Source: Tethya wilhelma (taxonomy: Eukaryota > Porifera > Demospongiae > Tethyida > Tethyidae). Taken from it: a DNA stretch of 64,000 nt. The notes under the pieces were generated by a model. The model ran no database searches and had not been told where the DNA came from. It saw nothing but the letters and a program-made list of their open reading frames with translations. Shown in pieces: positions 1 to 11,232 of this stretch. The stretch is from contig CAXIPT010000003.1 in the NCBI GenBank assembly GCA_964030475.1, positions 9,237,198 to 9,301,197 of the forward strand. Direction: 5' to 3'. A program made the translations under genes and the position numbers. Position 1 is the stretch's first letter; the number at the start of each line of letters is the position of its first letter.

Positions 1-1983
1 CCCCCCCCCCCCACTTTTTAGCACGGTTTTTGATGGAGCAATTAAGTGAAGGATTACTAGTATTGTTCTTCCCAGTAGAGGTCTGTTTTTCGGGTCATTA
101 GCTCTGGTTTTTATGTCGCTAGTAGTGATTTGTGAGGTATATAGTAATCTTGCTACAATCACACTTCAGACCTAGTCACCTAGAATGGCTCAGGCTATTC
201 AGTTATGGATGGCTTGGGCTAAGGATTACAGGTGCCATGTGAGGTGCTGGATAAGTCAGTTGCCAATCCACTATATACACCTATCTGAGAGACCATCAAA
301 TACATCAGTTGACCACACTCAATTAACTTCTTTAAAGCATATTAATAATGTATGAAAACCAAGTGATCTCAAATGTTTTCTCAATTAGTAGCTAGGACAG
401 CAGATATTCTTTTTCAGCCAAAACTGATGATTATCATTATACCATAATAATAGCTGATTATTTTGGTGAAAATTAAATTTGGCTAAAGGGAACTGAAAAG
501 ATATTGGCGAGCTTTAGATTTTTATAATCATTATTGTTATGATGAAGCAAAATTCACTACAATGTCAGCATACATAATGATTTTAATGCTTTCTTTCTAA
601 CTATAAAGAATTTTTCAAAAGCAATGCTAGAACTTTATAATCTCTCTCAGAGTCTCTAACACTTAAATTTTGGTGTGTTAAAAATGAAGTGTACTCTTTC
701 TGGACACTTTACATGTAGTTAGTTTTACTTTCGCTTTTACACACCAAAATACAACAGAGAAATTTTAAGCTTCAGTTAATTTTATTAATTTTACTTTTGG
801 CAATTTGTAATTCACCAATTGAATTTTACCAAAACAAAAATCCTAGCTATAGCTAAAGAAGTGCCTTCTCTTACCTGTAGCTTGTTTGTTAATCTGTTCA
901 CAAAATGGAATGATGAACTCTTAGTCTTCATTATCATAGTGATAATAATGAATAATCATGAACAAACAGGCAGACTAACAGTAACGTAAAACACCTACTG
1001 TAACTAGCTCTTTAGCTCAGCTGGTGCACCTGCCACGACTAGCCTTTAAGGCTAGTAGGCCAATTATTTATACAATTTATACCTCATTTGTCAACATAAA
1101 GTTCTTGCTCAATCTTCCTACATATTCTCATACCAGAATGGTAATTAACTGCATCAAGCATTAAGCCTGGGCGTCTGCACATGTGTAGCAAGGGTTATAG
1201 TTTTTGTTTGTGTGTATTTGTCTAGTGAAATCTAGTAAAACGTTAACTGCCAAAGTAGCAAAATGTACACAATACAAACTGAGTTTACTTGACTTATAAT
1301 ATCTGTATATACTACCAAAAAAGGCATTAGCTGTTAGAGATAACAGATCTTATAGCTTAGCATAACTTATGTCATAAACAATAGTTATTATCTTTGGCAC
1401 GCGCCTGCGCAGCATGCAAGGGTTACAGTAGTTGTTTTGCTGTCAGACAGATTTTTTGTTCACTCTATATCTCAAGAACGGAAGGACCAGTCTTCAAAAA
1501 CGGCATACCAATGTTAAATAATCGATATTATCTAAAAAAAAAAGTACATGTAGCATTCAACAAAACCTTGTAGTTTCTAAGATCTGAGGCTTTTTAGCGT
1601 CTTTGAGCGCTAAGCTTTGAGGCCACACCTGCTAAGAAATGGGCATGATTAGCAGCTGTGGCCTCGAAATTGCGGCCTATTGAGTTGCTGAAAGACTGAC
1701 GAGTAAGAGCAGCAATGATCGTGAAGGAACACACACAACAACACATGTATCAACACACAAACAATGTATTAGACAGAGTCTAGTTATTGTAATTTTTGGC
1801 TTGAAATGATTGAAATAACAAAGGAACAAAATCATGTAGGAGTATTCCACAAATTGCACTGCCACTCCATTTGACAGGGACCATAATGTCCCATTGTGTC
1901 AGGTGTGTGCATTGATGGCATGAGACTGTGTGTGTAAGAGGAGGTGAAGTAAATGATGAAAATGATCACTGTTGCCTAGTGAT
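1..1983. other. No gene seen; AT-rich non-coding DNA
   Basis: I find no reading frame here with splice sites or a recognisable domain. The segment is AT-rich. Around 461-515 it carries a degenerate stretch resembling the inner part of the element at 8007-8242. A short perfect stem (CTAGCC/GGCTAG) lies near 1040 next to a sequence resembling a tRNA A box, but no B box follows. It may hold old repeats that I cannot classify. Confidence 0.5.
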
Positions 1984-2096
1984 TAGTCTATCGAGCTAGA
2001 CCCTTTTTTCTACCCCTGACATGCGACAGGGGTAGAAATCTCTTTCTCTCCCTGGCGTTAGGCAGCGGTGAGAAAAGGGTCTAGCTCGATAGACTA
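1984..2096. mobile_element. MITE-like hairpin, family GTCTATCGAGCTAG (copy 1)
   Basis: The segment begins TAGTCTATCGAGCTAGACCC and ends with its reverse complement, giving terminal inverted repeats of about 25 bp. A second, inner hairpin (CTACCCCTG/CAGGGGTAG) sits near 2010-2038. Related copies with the same ends lie at 50956-51039 and 55314-55410. No coding capacity is visible, so a non-autonomous inverted-repeat element is the simplest reading. Confidence 0.7.
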
Positions 2097-2162
2097 CCTA
2101 GTGATATGATAACCATGCAATTACTACAATGAGGTCTCATGACAGTTACTATGGAATGAAGC

Positions 2163-2221
2163 AGCCTCGTAAACCAATCCCTCCCAGCATAGTGGGGAGG
2201 CGGACTGGTTTACAAAAGGCT
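2163..2221. mobile_element. MITE-like hairpin, family AGCCTCGT (copy 1)
   Basis: A short foldback: AGCCTCGTAAACCA at the left pairs imperfectly with TGGTTTACAAAAGGCT at the right, and the middle (CCTCCC/GGGAGG) also pairs. It resembles the longer copy at 4132-4217 and more loosely the one at 41638-41704. Confidence 0.55.
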
Positions 2222-2222
2222 A

Positions 2223-2974
2223 GGAATGAAGGACATCTATAATTATGCTCAATTGACAACAGACTTCTGTTCATACATATATGAAGTTGGGAATGCCACT
2301 ATGCCATTAAATACGTCAAAGTAAACTATAGGTCAAATGCTTTAGATTCCTAAGTCAGAAGAATCAGTGGAATTACTGCTTCTATATGGTGCACGAGCTT
2401 TCTTCTATACGTCTTTTCTTCTCGGGTCCAGTTGGGTATATATATATAGACAGAATACTATACAGCAATGCCATTACGTTCTGTCATTCTTTGCCATAAT
2501 CATACTGAGCAAGATCAATTGTTCAGTATTATCATCTGGTAATTTTCCTGGTTGTGGTGGCTTTCAAAGCCATTTATTGTCTTCATACAGTGACTCCTCA
2601 TAATTACTCAAGTATGATGTTGCGCTCCCACACATTATATAGCATTTATATAAATTATGGTCAAAAACAGTTCAAATTGATGACTAAATACTAGACTATA
2701 GCTAGCTTGGTGTAGTTTATGTTTACATCGAGAGGGAGACGTTAATCTTTAGTATAGGACGTTATTGCTTATTTAATAGCTCCCCCAGGACGGATTTCTA
2801 TGGGGTAATGCGTTCCCACAATAACGTTACACACAATAACGTCCATTTCACACAATAACGTCCCAACGGACAAGGACGTGAACGATTAGGGCACCAGTTT
2901 GAAATTGCCGTGCTATGTATACATGCATGCATGATTGCAGAGTTTTTTACTCTCCAGGCCCATGTTTTCACGTA
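2223..2974. other. No gene seen; short direct repeats
   Basis: No supported gene. Near 2817-2863 the word ACAATAACGT occurs three times in tandem with small variation, and a related ACGTTATT occurs in inverse orientation near 2758. This may be the remains of a repeat element. Confidence 0.4.
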
Positions 2975-3037
2975 TAGTCTCGCTAGCTAGCCAGACTCTC
3001 CTCAAAAAATTGCGGAGAGTCTGGCTAGCGAAACTAG
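2975..3037. mobile_element. Foldback element abutting a single N
   Basis: TAGTCTCGCTAGC and AGCCAGACTCTCC at the left pair with GGAGAGTCTGGCT and AGCGAAACTA at the right, around a loop of about 10 bases. One N follows directly at 3038. A strong hairpin at an assembly ambiguity is a natural pairing. Confidence 0.55.
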
Positions 3038-3107
3038 NAGTCTTTAGTTTCCCTATTTATACTTCTCACACTCTGTGGCCAGCAAGAATGTGATCTGCAT
3101 GCATGAC

Positions 3108-3108
<1 letters not shown>

Positions 3109-3140
<32 letters not shown>
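3109..3140. repeat. (TG)n microsatellite
   Basis: An uninterrupted TG dinucleotide run directly upstream of the small reading frame at 3145. If translation started at the ATG before it, the repeat would encode alternating Val-Cys, which is why I prefer the later start. Confidence 0.9.
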
Positions 3141-3142
<2 letters not shown>

Positions 3143-3144
3143 CT

Positions 3145-3459
3145 ATGGATCTACATAATGCAGGCGACTGGGGGTATGAAACAACTAACAAGCACACTTA
3201 TGCCGTCATGTCTGTGAAGAGTGGGACGCTACTGCTGGTGTTAATACTGTTGTTTGTTTTCTACAAACACATTGGTCCCAAGTCGACTAGAATTGATAAA
3301 CGCAACACACTATCGTCAACAAAGAGGAACTACATAAAGGCTAGCAACAAGGATGAAGAGAGCAAGCAACTTAGACCACATTCAGTGTCTTCCTCCAGTG
3401 ACACAGATGAGGAGGATATGGGCAATAACAGTTATTTTTATATGCAAAAAATGAAGTGA
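3145..3459 (+). CDS. Small single-pass membrane protein, hypothetical
   Basis: I do not recognise the family. The frame from ATG 3145 encodes about 104 residues; a second ATG at 3208 sits directly before a hydrophobic segment ([15 protein letters not shown]), and either could be the start. After the membrane segment comes a basic, Ser/Thr-rich region and an acidic stretch (SDTDEEDMG). This is the layout of a short membrane-anchored protein with a cytosolic tail. I rejected the in-frame ATG at 3103 because it would translate the TG microsatellite. An AATAAA signal occurs near 3552. No introns are evident. It could also be one exon of a larger gene. Confidence 0.4.
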   Translation: MDLHNAGDWGYETTNKHTYAVMSVKSGTLLLVLILLFVFYKHIGPKSTRIDKRNTLSSTKRNYIKASNKDEESKQLRPHSVSSSSDTDEEDMGNNSYFYMQKMK

Positions 3460-3876
3460 TTTTCATATTCATAAACAGTGCATAATTATGGGCATGCAAT
3501 GGCACACAACCATACAGCTAGTATCGGCGCTTTTTTGTTTATGTTTTACAAAATAAACAACAAATATAAGCATTAGGCCAAGTACAGTCAGATGATTATC
3601 TTAAGGTTATAACTATTAAACAGCAGAAACACAAGCATAGGTACGTGTTGCTATTATAGTCATGTGAATGGAATATACATCTTTGGGGTAATATCCATGA
3701 CAACAAAATAATTATAAATGGACAAGTGCAAAATCATCAAACAATTAACATAATATTGTACAAAGGTATAAAATCATTCTAAGAAACTTCACATTACTGT
3801 ATAACTATCTACAATTAACATTAATAGATCTAGTTGTCCACCAAGATACACATAATAGCTAACAGGTAACTGAGTT

Positions 3877-4703
3877 TTAGCGTAAAGCAAAGAAGCTCAG
3901 AAATGCTAGCAGAAGAGATCCAACGATGACTACAAGCCTTGGGATGACCGTCTGTCCATCATTGCCAAGATTACACTGCTCTCGTATTGTGTTCACTGTG
4001 GAGCCCCCAGCATCACAGTTCTCAAATGCTTCCAGGTATTCATTGATGCACTCAGAGTTGTCACAAAACCCACTGGGATTAGTAAACTACATGATGTTAT
4101 GACAAATGGAGAGTAACCACTATAATTATTGTAGCCTCGTGAACCAGTCCCTCCCCGCTATGCTTATTGATAAGCCTCTGGATAAGCATAGCGGGGAGGG
4201 ACTGGTTCACGAGGCTAACTATATTGCTTAGATTAGAAAATGCAGACACAAATCTCTTTGCAGTCATGTGATTGGAATGCAATAACTAAACTGTGACACT
4301 TTTAGTTCAGCAAAGGCACACTGGTGTTTTAGTAACCTCCTCTATACATTCAACCTATATATGTAGACCATGCAATATACGCTGCAGTATTCTAAAACTT
4401 CTGGGCACTATGACATAATTTGTATATATCTGTGGTACACTAGCTGTTGGACAGACACAATCATGACCTGTAAGTGAATATTCTAACAAAAATGAGCTAG
4501 AATAGGAAGCTAGTATTAATATAATCATCACTTTTACACAACTAAAATCATGCAACTTAACTTACAATGTTTGCAAAGGCAGTTGTGCATTGAGCTAATC
4601 CAGTAAGCTGAGTTAATGAGAGACATTGAGACTCCACTGGTTTGGCAAGGTAGGTAACAGCAAGGAGCACCACACCAAGACTCAAGACAACTGACACCTT
4701 CAT
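3877..4703 (-). CDS. Small secreted or membrane-anchored cysteine protein (first and last exons)
   Basis: Two exons are clear. Exon 1 (4703 down to 4566) starts MKVSVVLSLGVVLLAVTYLA, a typical signal peptide, and continues with two cysteines before a GTAAGT donor. The last exon (4072 to 3877) follows a TTTACTAATCCCAG acceptor, has cysteines in GFCDNSEC, FENCD and EQCN, and ends in a hydrophobic run (VVIVGSLLLAFLSFFALR) right at the stop. That tail suggests a C-terminal membrane anchor or a GPI-attachment signal. The last exon needs an incoming phase of 2 while exon 1 ends in phase 0, so a middle exon is expected. The segment around 4400-4490 has an acceptor (CTTACAG), but I could not find a convincing frame through it. 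The family is unknown. Confidence 0.55.
4132..4217. mobile_element. MITE-like hairpin, family AGCCTCGT (copy 2)
   Basis: Near-perfect foldback of about 86 bp: TAGCCTCGTGAACCAGTCCC at the left and its reverse complement at the right, with the inner part (TCCCCGCTATGCTTA) also paired. It lies in the last intron region of the small cysteine protein gene. Confidence 0.7.
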
Positions 4704-5315
4704 TTTCTCTGCTATATAGTAAACTCAAAACTGAGCACAATGCTGTATAGTTCACTGAGCTGACTAAAATTATGTGGTAACAAAGGAAAAGGTGGAGTCA
4801 AACTGCCAACATTGCTGGCAGGAAGTGGTTGAGTTGAATTCTAGAGACCCAGCTAGCTGCAGGGGCGAGGGAAATATTACTGCATTCCTCTACAATACTC
4901 CTCTAGGTTGAACTGAATACATGCATGACTAAGGTCTAGACATTCACGTCTTGCAAGTGTATGAATATAATTATTCAAACTGACATAAAACGAAACTTAA
5001 AGACATGCTACACACAAGTATACAAATATGCATGAATTGTAGACTCTATAGTATACTAGCTACTGCATAAGCATTGGGGAGGACAAGAGGTTTGATTTTA
5101 TAAACTACACATAATTATGGGCTATAAATTTCTAGTTTACTATTTAGGGTTTTCACAACTGAAGTCAAAATAATCTCCAAATACTAGGAAAACATCTCAC
5201 AACTTTTCCTTTTTATGGTAGAGGTATAAACAAGCAATCTTGTAGATTTTCAAAGATACAATGAAAATGAGTAGTAGCTTGTTCATGTGAAAACATAACA
5301 ATACACAATAGTCAC

Positions 5316-8300
5316 TTAGCTTAATTGTTTGCTATTGCTAAGCGCTAAACGTTTTCTAGCAGTGTTCATGTGAGGTCTCAGCCTCCACTCCACGTCAACG
5401 TCAACTTGATCCACAGTGCCCAGTTTGATCTCATACACTGCACACATAAATGAGGTAAAGGGTCACAATGGATACAAACTGCATTGTTATAACCACGTGC
5501 ATGTGATTGGATGTAAGAGAGCTTAACTACCCAGCTCTTGTTTCTACGATGATATACACACTTCCTATTATGCCTGCTGTGCATGTTGCTAAATAGTTGA
5601 TTTGTTGTTTTGGTGATCTTTACCAACTATTGGCCCCACGTTGCACAGACTCCAAGCCCATAGCAAGGAGGACCACAATTTATATTGCTAAGCTAGATAC
5701 ATAGACCACGATGTGTGCACATAGTTAATCTTACATCGTAACTCAAATCGTGGTCCCACTTCCTTTAGTTCCACATCTTTCACTCCCGACTTTTTATAAA
5801 CATGATGCCTGCAAAAGCAAAGGCAAAAATAATAGCAAAGAACATCATTGGAACTCTACTACTGGTGTATAAACAGTCAGCTCAACCCACCACCCCATGC
5901 ACATGTACTGACTGGACTGCATACACTCTGTGTGCTGTGAGCTACGTACACTATGATCAGTCATACCGTGGATACAATTAGAGGGTAGAATGGTTGATCT
6001 GAGTGGTACCAGGGAAAACATTAAAGCATTCTTGTGGTTTTTATGCATTCCTTTTAATAAAATTAACCACATCAAAGTAAATTTAGCACGACCAGTGTGG
6101 TGTAGCACTGCTCTGACAAGCTTTAGGGAGAACCCTGGAATATGACACATAAACAAGCTGTTGTTGCATTCCAAAGAGCATACAGTTAGGTACATACAAA
6201 CTTGATAATCATAACCCCAGCTATGGGTGTGTTAATTCACTATGACAGTGTGCCTGTGACTGCACATATTGTCGTTCCACTGATATTCTTTTCCTTCTGG
6301 TAAACCCAAACAAGTATAAGTAAGAGTCATATTTTCTAAAGAGAAGGATGTGTGGAAAAAGAAGCACTTGTAGAATCATTAGATAACCAGTCAGCTTGAA
6401 TAACTACCCACCCTCTGGAGCCAGAAGCCTGAAAAGTTACAATAAATCAAGAGCCAAGCAGCAGCTGATCTAGGATGTAGCAGACATCAACAGAACATGC
6501 AACTTCCTAGGGAAACTAGAAGAAAGCTGCAATCATGATCCTAACAGGTTGAGTGAAACCTTTAAAGAATCGCTACAGTACTCCATGCAATGTCATGTGG
6601 ATGATACACACTAGAACATGAAAGTTTAAAAGGGTTATTTTCAGAAAGGAAACAGAAAGGTGGTATTAACACCATACTGAATTTTCCTATAATCGGATCA
6701 ATTCAAGCCAGTAATATTTGTAATTTTCATAGAGCACTGACCTGAAAGATATGTAGTCCTCTTGATTGGCAAACGTGATGACTCTCTTACTGTCCTCCTT
6801 GGGAACAGGAAACAAATACTTGAGAATATTTTGTACCTATGCATGAAAAAAACGACAAAAAACAGACACGTCTTTTTCCTCAAACTTAACTGTTTGCTAA
6901 ACACTTTGTATAATTATGAATGGCTTTTTCAAGCTAGGCAGTAGCAATCACACAACTAACAATGATGACATGAATATGCAGAACCTCTGCTGCCTCTCAG
7001 CACGCAAGCTACATGTAGAAAACCATCATGGTCACACGATTGGAATGCCGTGCTCTCACCCTCTGTCCCAGTCTGGTCTTGAAGTTGTGAAAGATGAGAT
7101 GAGGGTAGGCCTCCGACATGGTGCCCACGTTGGGGATATCGTGACGCATGACCGTGTTGGAGAGAGAGAAAGAGGCCGTGGGTCCGTAGGGGAGGTGACA
7201 CACGACCAGAGCATCTGTTGGAGGAATGGAGGAAAATGAAAGGATAGCGTGCTTTAAGTGGAGTGTGTTTTCATAATGGATACAGGGAAGTTATTCTCGT
7301 CTGCTAATCACAAGGAAAGCAGCATTGTTATTCTCAGAAAGTAGGAGTATATACGTACAATGCTTTTGTGCATGCACTACATAATATATATACCTATACA
7401 ACTAATGTTTGAGTAGTATATAAGCTCACATCAACAATGCCTTAGCAACATGCTTGTGCAAATCAATTTGTATGCACCATATAACATTGAGATAACAGGT
7501 GGAGTTTTCTGCTCAATTGTTATATGCTGACTTGGACAAATTAACACACAAGCAGCTAATTTACTTAGAGTGGCATGACAAGAAGGCAAAGGAAATACAA
7601 TCATAACTCCCAATAATTTACTCCCACTTCTAATCTCATACAAGATAGAGCAAACATGCATGTGTCAAGTATAACTATTCATACACTATATATACTTTTC
7701 TTGGAGAAGGGATATTTACACAAACTTTAGATATGTGGCACATCATAGCTAATCTAGATATTCCTAAGCATGTTAGAAGTATATTATACACATTGTACAC
7801 CATATGATACAAGACCATTTGTTTGTTAACTATTGATTCTAAGAAGTATAGCTCCCCCCCCCCCTAACCAAAGTTATATTCCTATATCTATGAGAGTATG
7901 GTTGTACTTAATCTTGGATCACAGTCTTGCAAGGGAGAGGAGAGGGGGGGAGAGAGTAAGAGAGGGACAAACACCAAATTCTGGAAACCATGCACACGAT
8001 TAGTGTACACCGTATAGCCGGAAAATTTGGCGAGAATTAAATTTGGCGGATTGAGCAAACTTCGAATTTGGCGGATTTAATTTGAAAATCCGCCAATATT
8101 TAGTGCGTGTGCGTGTACGTATATGCGTACGTAAGCATATTGTGCACGTGATCCAGCTCACTCCGCCAATTTGGCGCTACTAAGTCTCATCCGCCAATCC
8201 GCCAAATTTAATTCCCCACCAAATTTTCCGGCTATACCGTACATAAAACCCCGCCCCACCACCTTTCAGCTGTTCATACACATAACTACTGCTCTTTGGA

Positions 8301-8960
8301 TTATGTTGGGCATCTAAGAGTTACTATACAATGACTGTATTGCTCCTGGATGAAACCCTGGTAATGACAATGAATCAAAACCCAAAAACTGTCACTATAC
8401 AAAGGCACAAAGGTATTACCCTATGCACGTAAAATTCTGACCACTTAGTGGTATTGTGTTGTAAGAATTATACATAATTTGTGTATCATCCTGAGTGAGA
8501 AGCTCTTCGTAGACCTTCACTACTACAAGTAGCAAGATTTTGACATTACATGCACCCAAGCTACATACACTAATGCCTTAAACGGTAGTATGTATCCATT
8601 GCAATACTCACTCGGCTCTCCTCTGTGCTCATGAATAATTATGAGATCGGTGACATCGTTTGCCTTGCAGGCGTGAACCAGTTGACTCATGACATAGTTA
8701 CCACGGTTCAGTCGCTGGGCGTTGGGGAACATCAGACGCAACTCCTATGGGAGAATCGATCATAAATCAACAAACAAACAACATAGGTGCCATGGACATT
8801 CTCTTAGTGGGCAGTAATAATTACAATCACCTTGGCAAACTGTTTGAGTCTGCTGCTGGGGTTATGAGACGTGGTCACTACCACCTTGGGATCTTCTACT
8901 CCAGCCCAAGCGTATTCGTCATCCATATGAGTAGTGGCACCTACATCTACAAGTAAACGT

Positions 8961-9000
<40 letters not shown>

Positions 9001-9813
9001 CATTGGGGACTCTGCGATTTGCCTATATTATATCATGTCATGATTTTGAGCTTGCAACGACATTTACATGCTCTCAAATGTTTATATGAGTACTCCTCAA
9101 ATAGTCAACTGTGTACACTAGCAAACCATTTTTATAAAGTCAAGAGCTATACACTTGTACTGACCATCAATCACACCATCTTCTTGTTAAGGTATGGGAC
9201 GAAATCACCATTTCAGAAGAGGATGAATCTGGAACTCAAATTTCCTCACTCATCAAGGTCCCATCTCAAGCCTCCGTGTTTGTCACATCATTGCTGTTTG
9301 CCGTGAGTCAGGAGATTAGCCGAGTTGGGGGGCAAACCCTGGACAAATCGATCGTCACGGAACTGAGTAGTTCCATGTTTCGAGGAGTGTTGAAGTGTTA
9401 TCGGAATATTCTCCAACAAAAATCCCCCAAACTTGCTACCGAAACAAGCATCAATGTGCCTCAGCAATGTGCTCTGCAGTTGCTGTACAATTTGAAGTTT
9501 CTAGCAAATATTCTGGTTGTAAAATCCGACACAGAGGTACAAATATTGCAGTATACTTCCAACTAAGTTTTATAATATCTCTGTGACATTCTTTGACCTC
9601 TTGTGTATTGTGCAGTCAAAAGAGATGAGTGTACTGGTTGAAGAGTTGCAGGGTTTTATCGATCCATTCGATTTGGATGTGTTTCGACCGTACATTGGAG
9701 CTAATTTGGAGAGGCAGCTAATGAGATCAACTGTAAAGAACATGTTGTTGCATTTACTCACTGTGCATTTACACCCACACATACTCCTTCATAAATTAAT
9801 TTAATGTATAAAT

Positions 9814-9871
<58 letters not shown>

Positions 9872-10128
9872 ATGTATAGGTACTCCTTGGAATGTTTCTA
9901 TCCGTTAAGAGTAGCCCAATCTCAACCTATAAACCTCTTGTTAGTAGCCAACAGAGAGGTCACCAAGAGAAACACATTGTGCTTCCATTAGCTCCTGCAG
10001 TGGGACGAATTCCCTCCTTACCCATGAGTAGTAGCGCCACTTCGTCTCACCTTGCTACTCACAAGGTATATAATAGATATGCACTATACATTATGGTTAT
10101 TTTACTGCTTCATTTGTACATGTCTATC

Positions 10129-10185
<57 letters not shown>

Positions 10186-10221
10186 NNNNNNNNNNNNNNN
10201 NNNNNNNNNNNNNNNNNNNNN

Positions 10222-10265
<44 letters not shown>

Positions 10266-11062
10266 CAGAATAGTCATAATAATTATTATTAATTTTGAAG
10301 AATGAAACTGATTAGGTTCATTCCCAGATCTTCCCCAACTTGGAAACTAAAATACATATTGTGCTGGGAAAGGCCCATAGGCATGCTTGAGATATTAATT
10401 GGATCATTAATTATTATCATGAAACTCATCACAAATATTATTGACCCAAAGTACTGGTGATGCACGGTCAACATCCTGGTAAAGCACTATGACATAATCG
10501 GGTCACAGCAGTGCTCACCTTGGCGATCAGAGTCATCAAACTTCATGGCCTTCCTGAGGGGAAGTCCTTCTTCCTTCAACTCAGTTGGAATGGGTTTGCC
10601 ATCTGTGCACCAGCCAGGAAATACAATGAAAGTGTTAAACACACAAAATCAACAAACGAACAACATCTGCATGTACCTTCAATAGCTGCTTGTATCTTCC
10701 TCTTCTTCTCTAAGATGGTCCTCTCCTGGTCCTCGATGGACTTGCGGTAGAGATACTCCCTACGAAGACGAGCCTGTCGACGCAGCTGTCAGAAACGGGG
10801 GGAAAATGGAACTCCTTAACAAAAACAGTGCTCTAGTTAGATCTAAACAATCTGACAGAGCTGGAGAGCACAGTTAGCATTGCACCATGTAAGAACAGAA
10901 ATGACACAGCTAGTCTGTTGAGAAACTTGATCATACATGTGGGCTTAGTCACTATGCCTATGGACAGCCAGTAAATAAGACCAATTTTTCCCCCTACATA
11001 TGGAGCTAAAGAACTACAAAAGTGTATTCTTGACAAGATATTTATGACTATATACTTACCAT
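5316..11062 (-). CDS. IMP4: U3 snoRNP protein IMP4 (Brix-domain rRNA processing factor)
   Basis: IMP4 is a Brix-domain subunit of the U3 snoRNP/SSU processome and acts in the nucleolus on 18S rRNA maturation. I assembled nine exons: 11062-11060, 10785-10677, 10612-10519 region (read as 10602-10519), 8946-8831, 8744-8612, 7214-7060, 6836-6742, 5808-5735 and 5437-5316. All splice phases agree, giving 891 nt or 296 residues, close to the human protein (about 291). Recognised segments in order are the basic N-terminus ([15 protein letters not shown]), [105 protein letters not shown] and VGPRFEL. Exon 1 contributes only the ATG before GTAAG. Intron 3 contains the COG1-like exons on the other strand. 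No disruption is seen. Confidence 0.95.
8007..8242. mobile_element. MITE-like element, family ACCGTATAGC (copy 1)
   Basis: The left end reads CACCGTATAGCCGGAAAATT and the right end is its inverse, AATTTTCCGGCTATACCG. The inner part carries repeated words of the type AATTTGGCGGA in both orientations, so the whole 236 bp folds back. It lies within intron 5 of IMP4. Four more copies are listed below. Confidence 0.75.
8962..8999. repeat. (CA)n microsatellite
   Basis: A CA run located about 15-50 bases upstream of the acceptor of IMP4 exon 4. On the coding strand it reads (TG)n and occupies the place of the polypyrimidine tract. Confidence 0.9.
9192..10065 (+). CDS. COG1: COG complex subunit 1, C-terminal part (three exons)
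   Basis: COG1 is a subunit of the conserved oligomeric Golgi tethering complex. Three exons are seen: 9192-9536, 9616-9732 and 9880-10065, with all introns in phase 0 and intact GT..AG borders; together they give 216 residues. Diagnostic stretches are [51 protein letters not shown] and [20 protein letters not shown], which match the end of metazoan COG1. The N-terminal three quarters are not visible upstream in this window, where only IMP4 exons on the other strand occur. The last exon is also not found; a 36-base gap in a microsatellite follows at 10186-10221. Either the rest lies outside the window through a very long interleaved intron, or this is a partial duplicate. The exons show no stop or frameshift. 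Confidence 0.8.
9811..9869. repeat. (CA)n microsatellite before a COG1 acceptor
   Basis: A CA run that ends 10 bases before the acceptor of the third COG1-like exon (TATGTATAG at 9871-9879). Confidence 0.9.
10128..10260. repeat. (GT)n - gap - (CA)n
   Basis: A GT run (10128-10185), 36 Ns (10186-10221) and then a CA run (10222-10260). GT followed by CA on the same strand is self-complementary, so a hairpin is possible, and the true length is unknown. It lies in the IMP4 intron that holds the COG1 exons. Confidence 0.9.
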
Positions 11063-11232
11063 TTTTTCACCATGAGTTCTGGCCACGTGGTTGAATTTTA
11101 CTTCCGTTACATTCCACGCCCTTCTGCATGCCTCTGCAAATTTTGCTATCTCCAAAATCGATCCAGCAGCTGAAAACTTCAGTGAGTGTCCACGAGCAAG
11201 ATTTCAAGAAAGGTTTGATTTGATCAATCATC
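11063..11232. promoter_or_regulatory. Shared divergent promoter region of IMP4 and RTK1
   Basis: The IMP4 start codon (minus) and the RTK1 start codon (plus) face away from each other with 170 bp between them. Both 5' untranslated regions and both core promoters must fit here unless upstream non-coding exons exist. I see no clear TATA box. Confidence 0.5.

Noticed and set aside
1009..1062. tRNA-like sequence (TAGCTCAGCTGG)
   Set aside because: It has a good A box and a small stem, but no B box, T arm or acceptor stem follows. A SINE remnant or chance is more likely.
3103..3147. Upstream start for the small membrane protein
   Set aside because: It would translate a TG microsatellite into Val-Cys repeats.
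5845..6195. 116-codon minus-strand frame
   Set aside because: It lies in an IMP4 intron between exons 7 and 8 and shows no homology.
9811..10260. CRISPR-like or satellite array
   Set aside because: These are plain dinucleotide repeats without spacers, in an animal genome.
10314..10400. Possible final COG1 exon after the microsatellite gap
   Set aside because: An acceptor and a short open frame exist, but the residues do not resemble the COG1 C-terminus.
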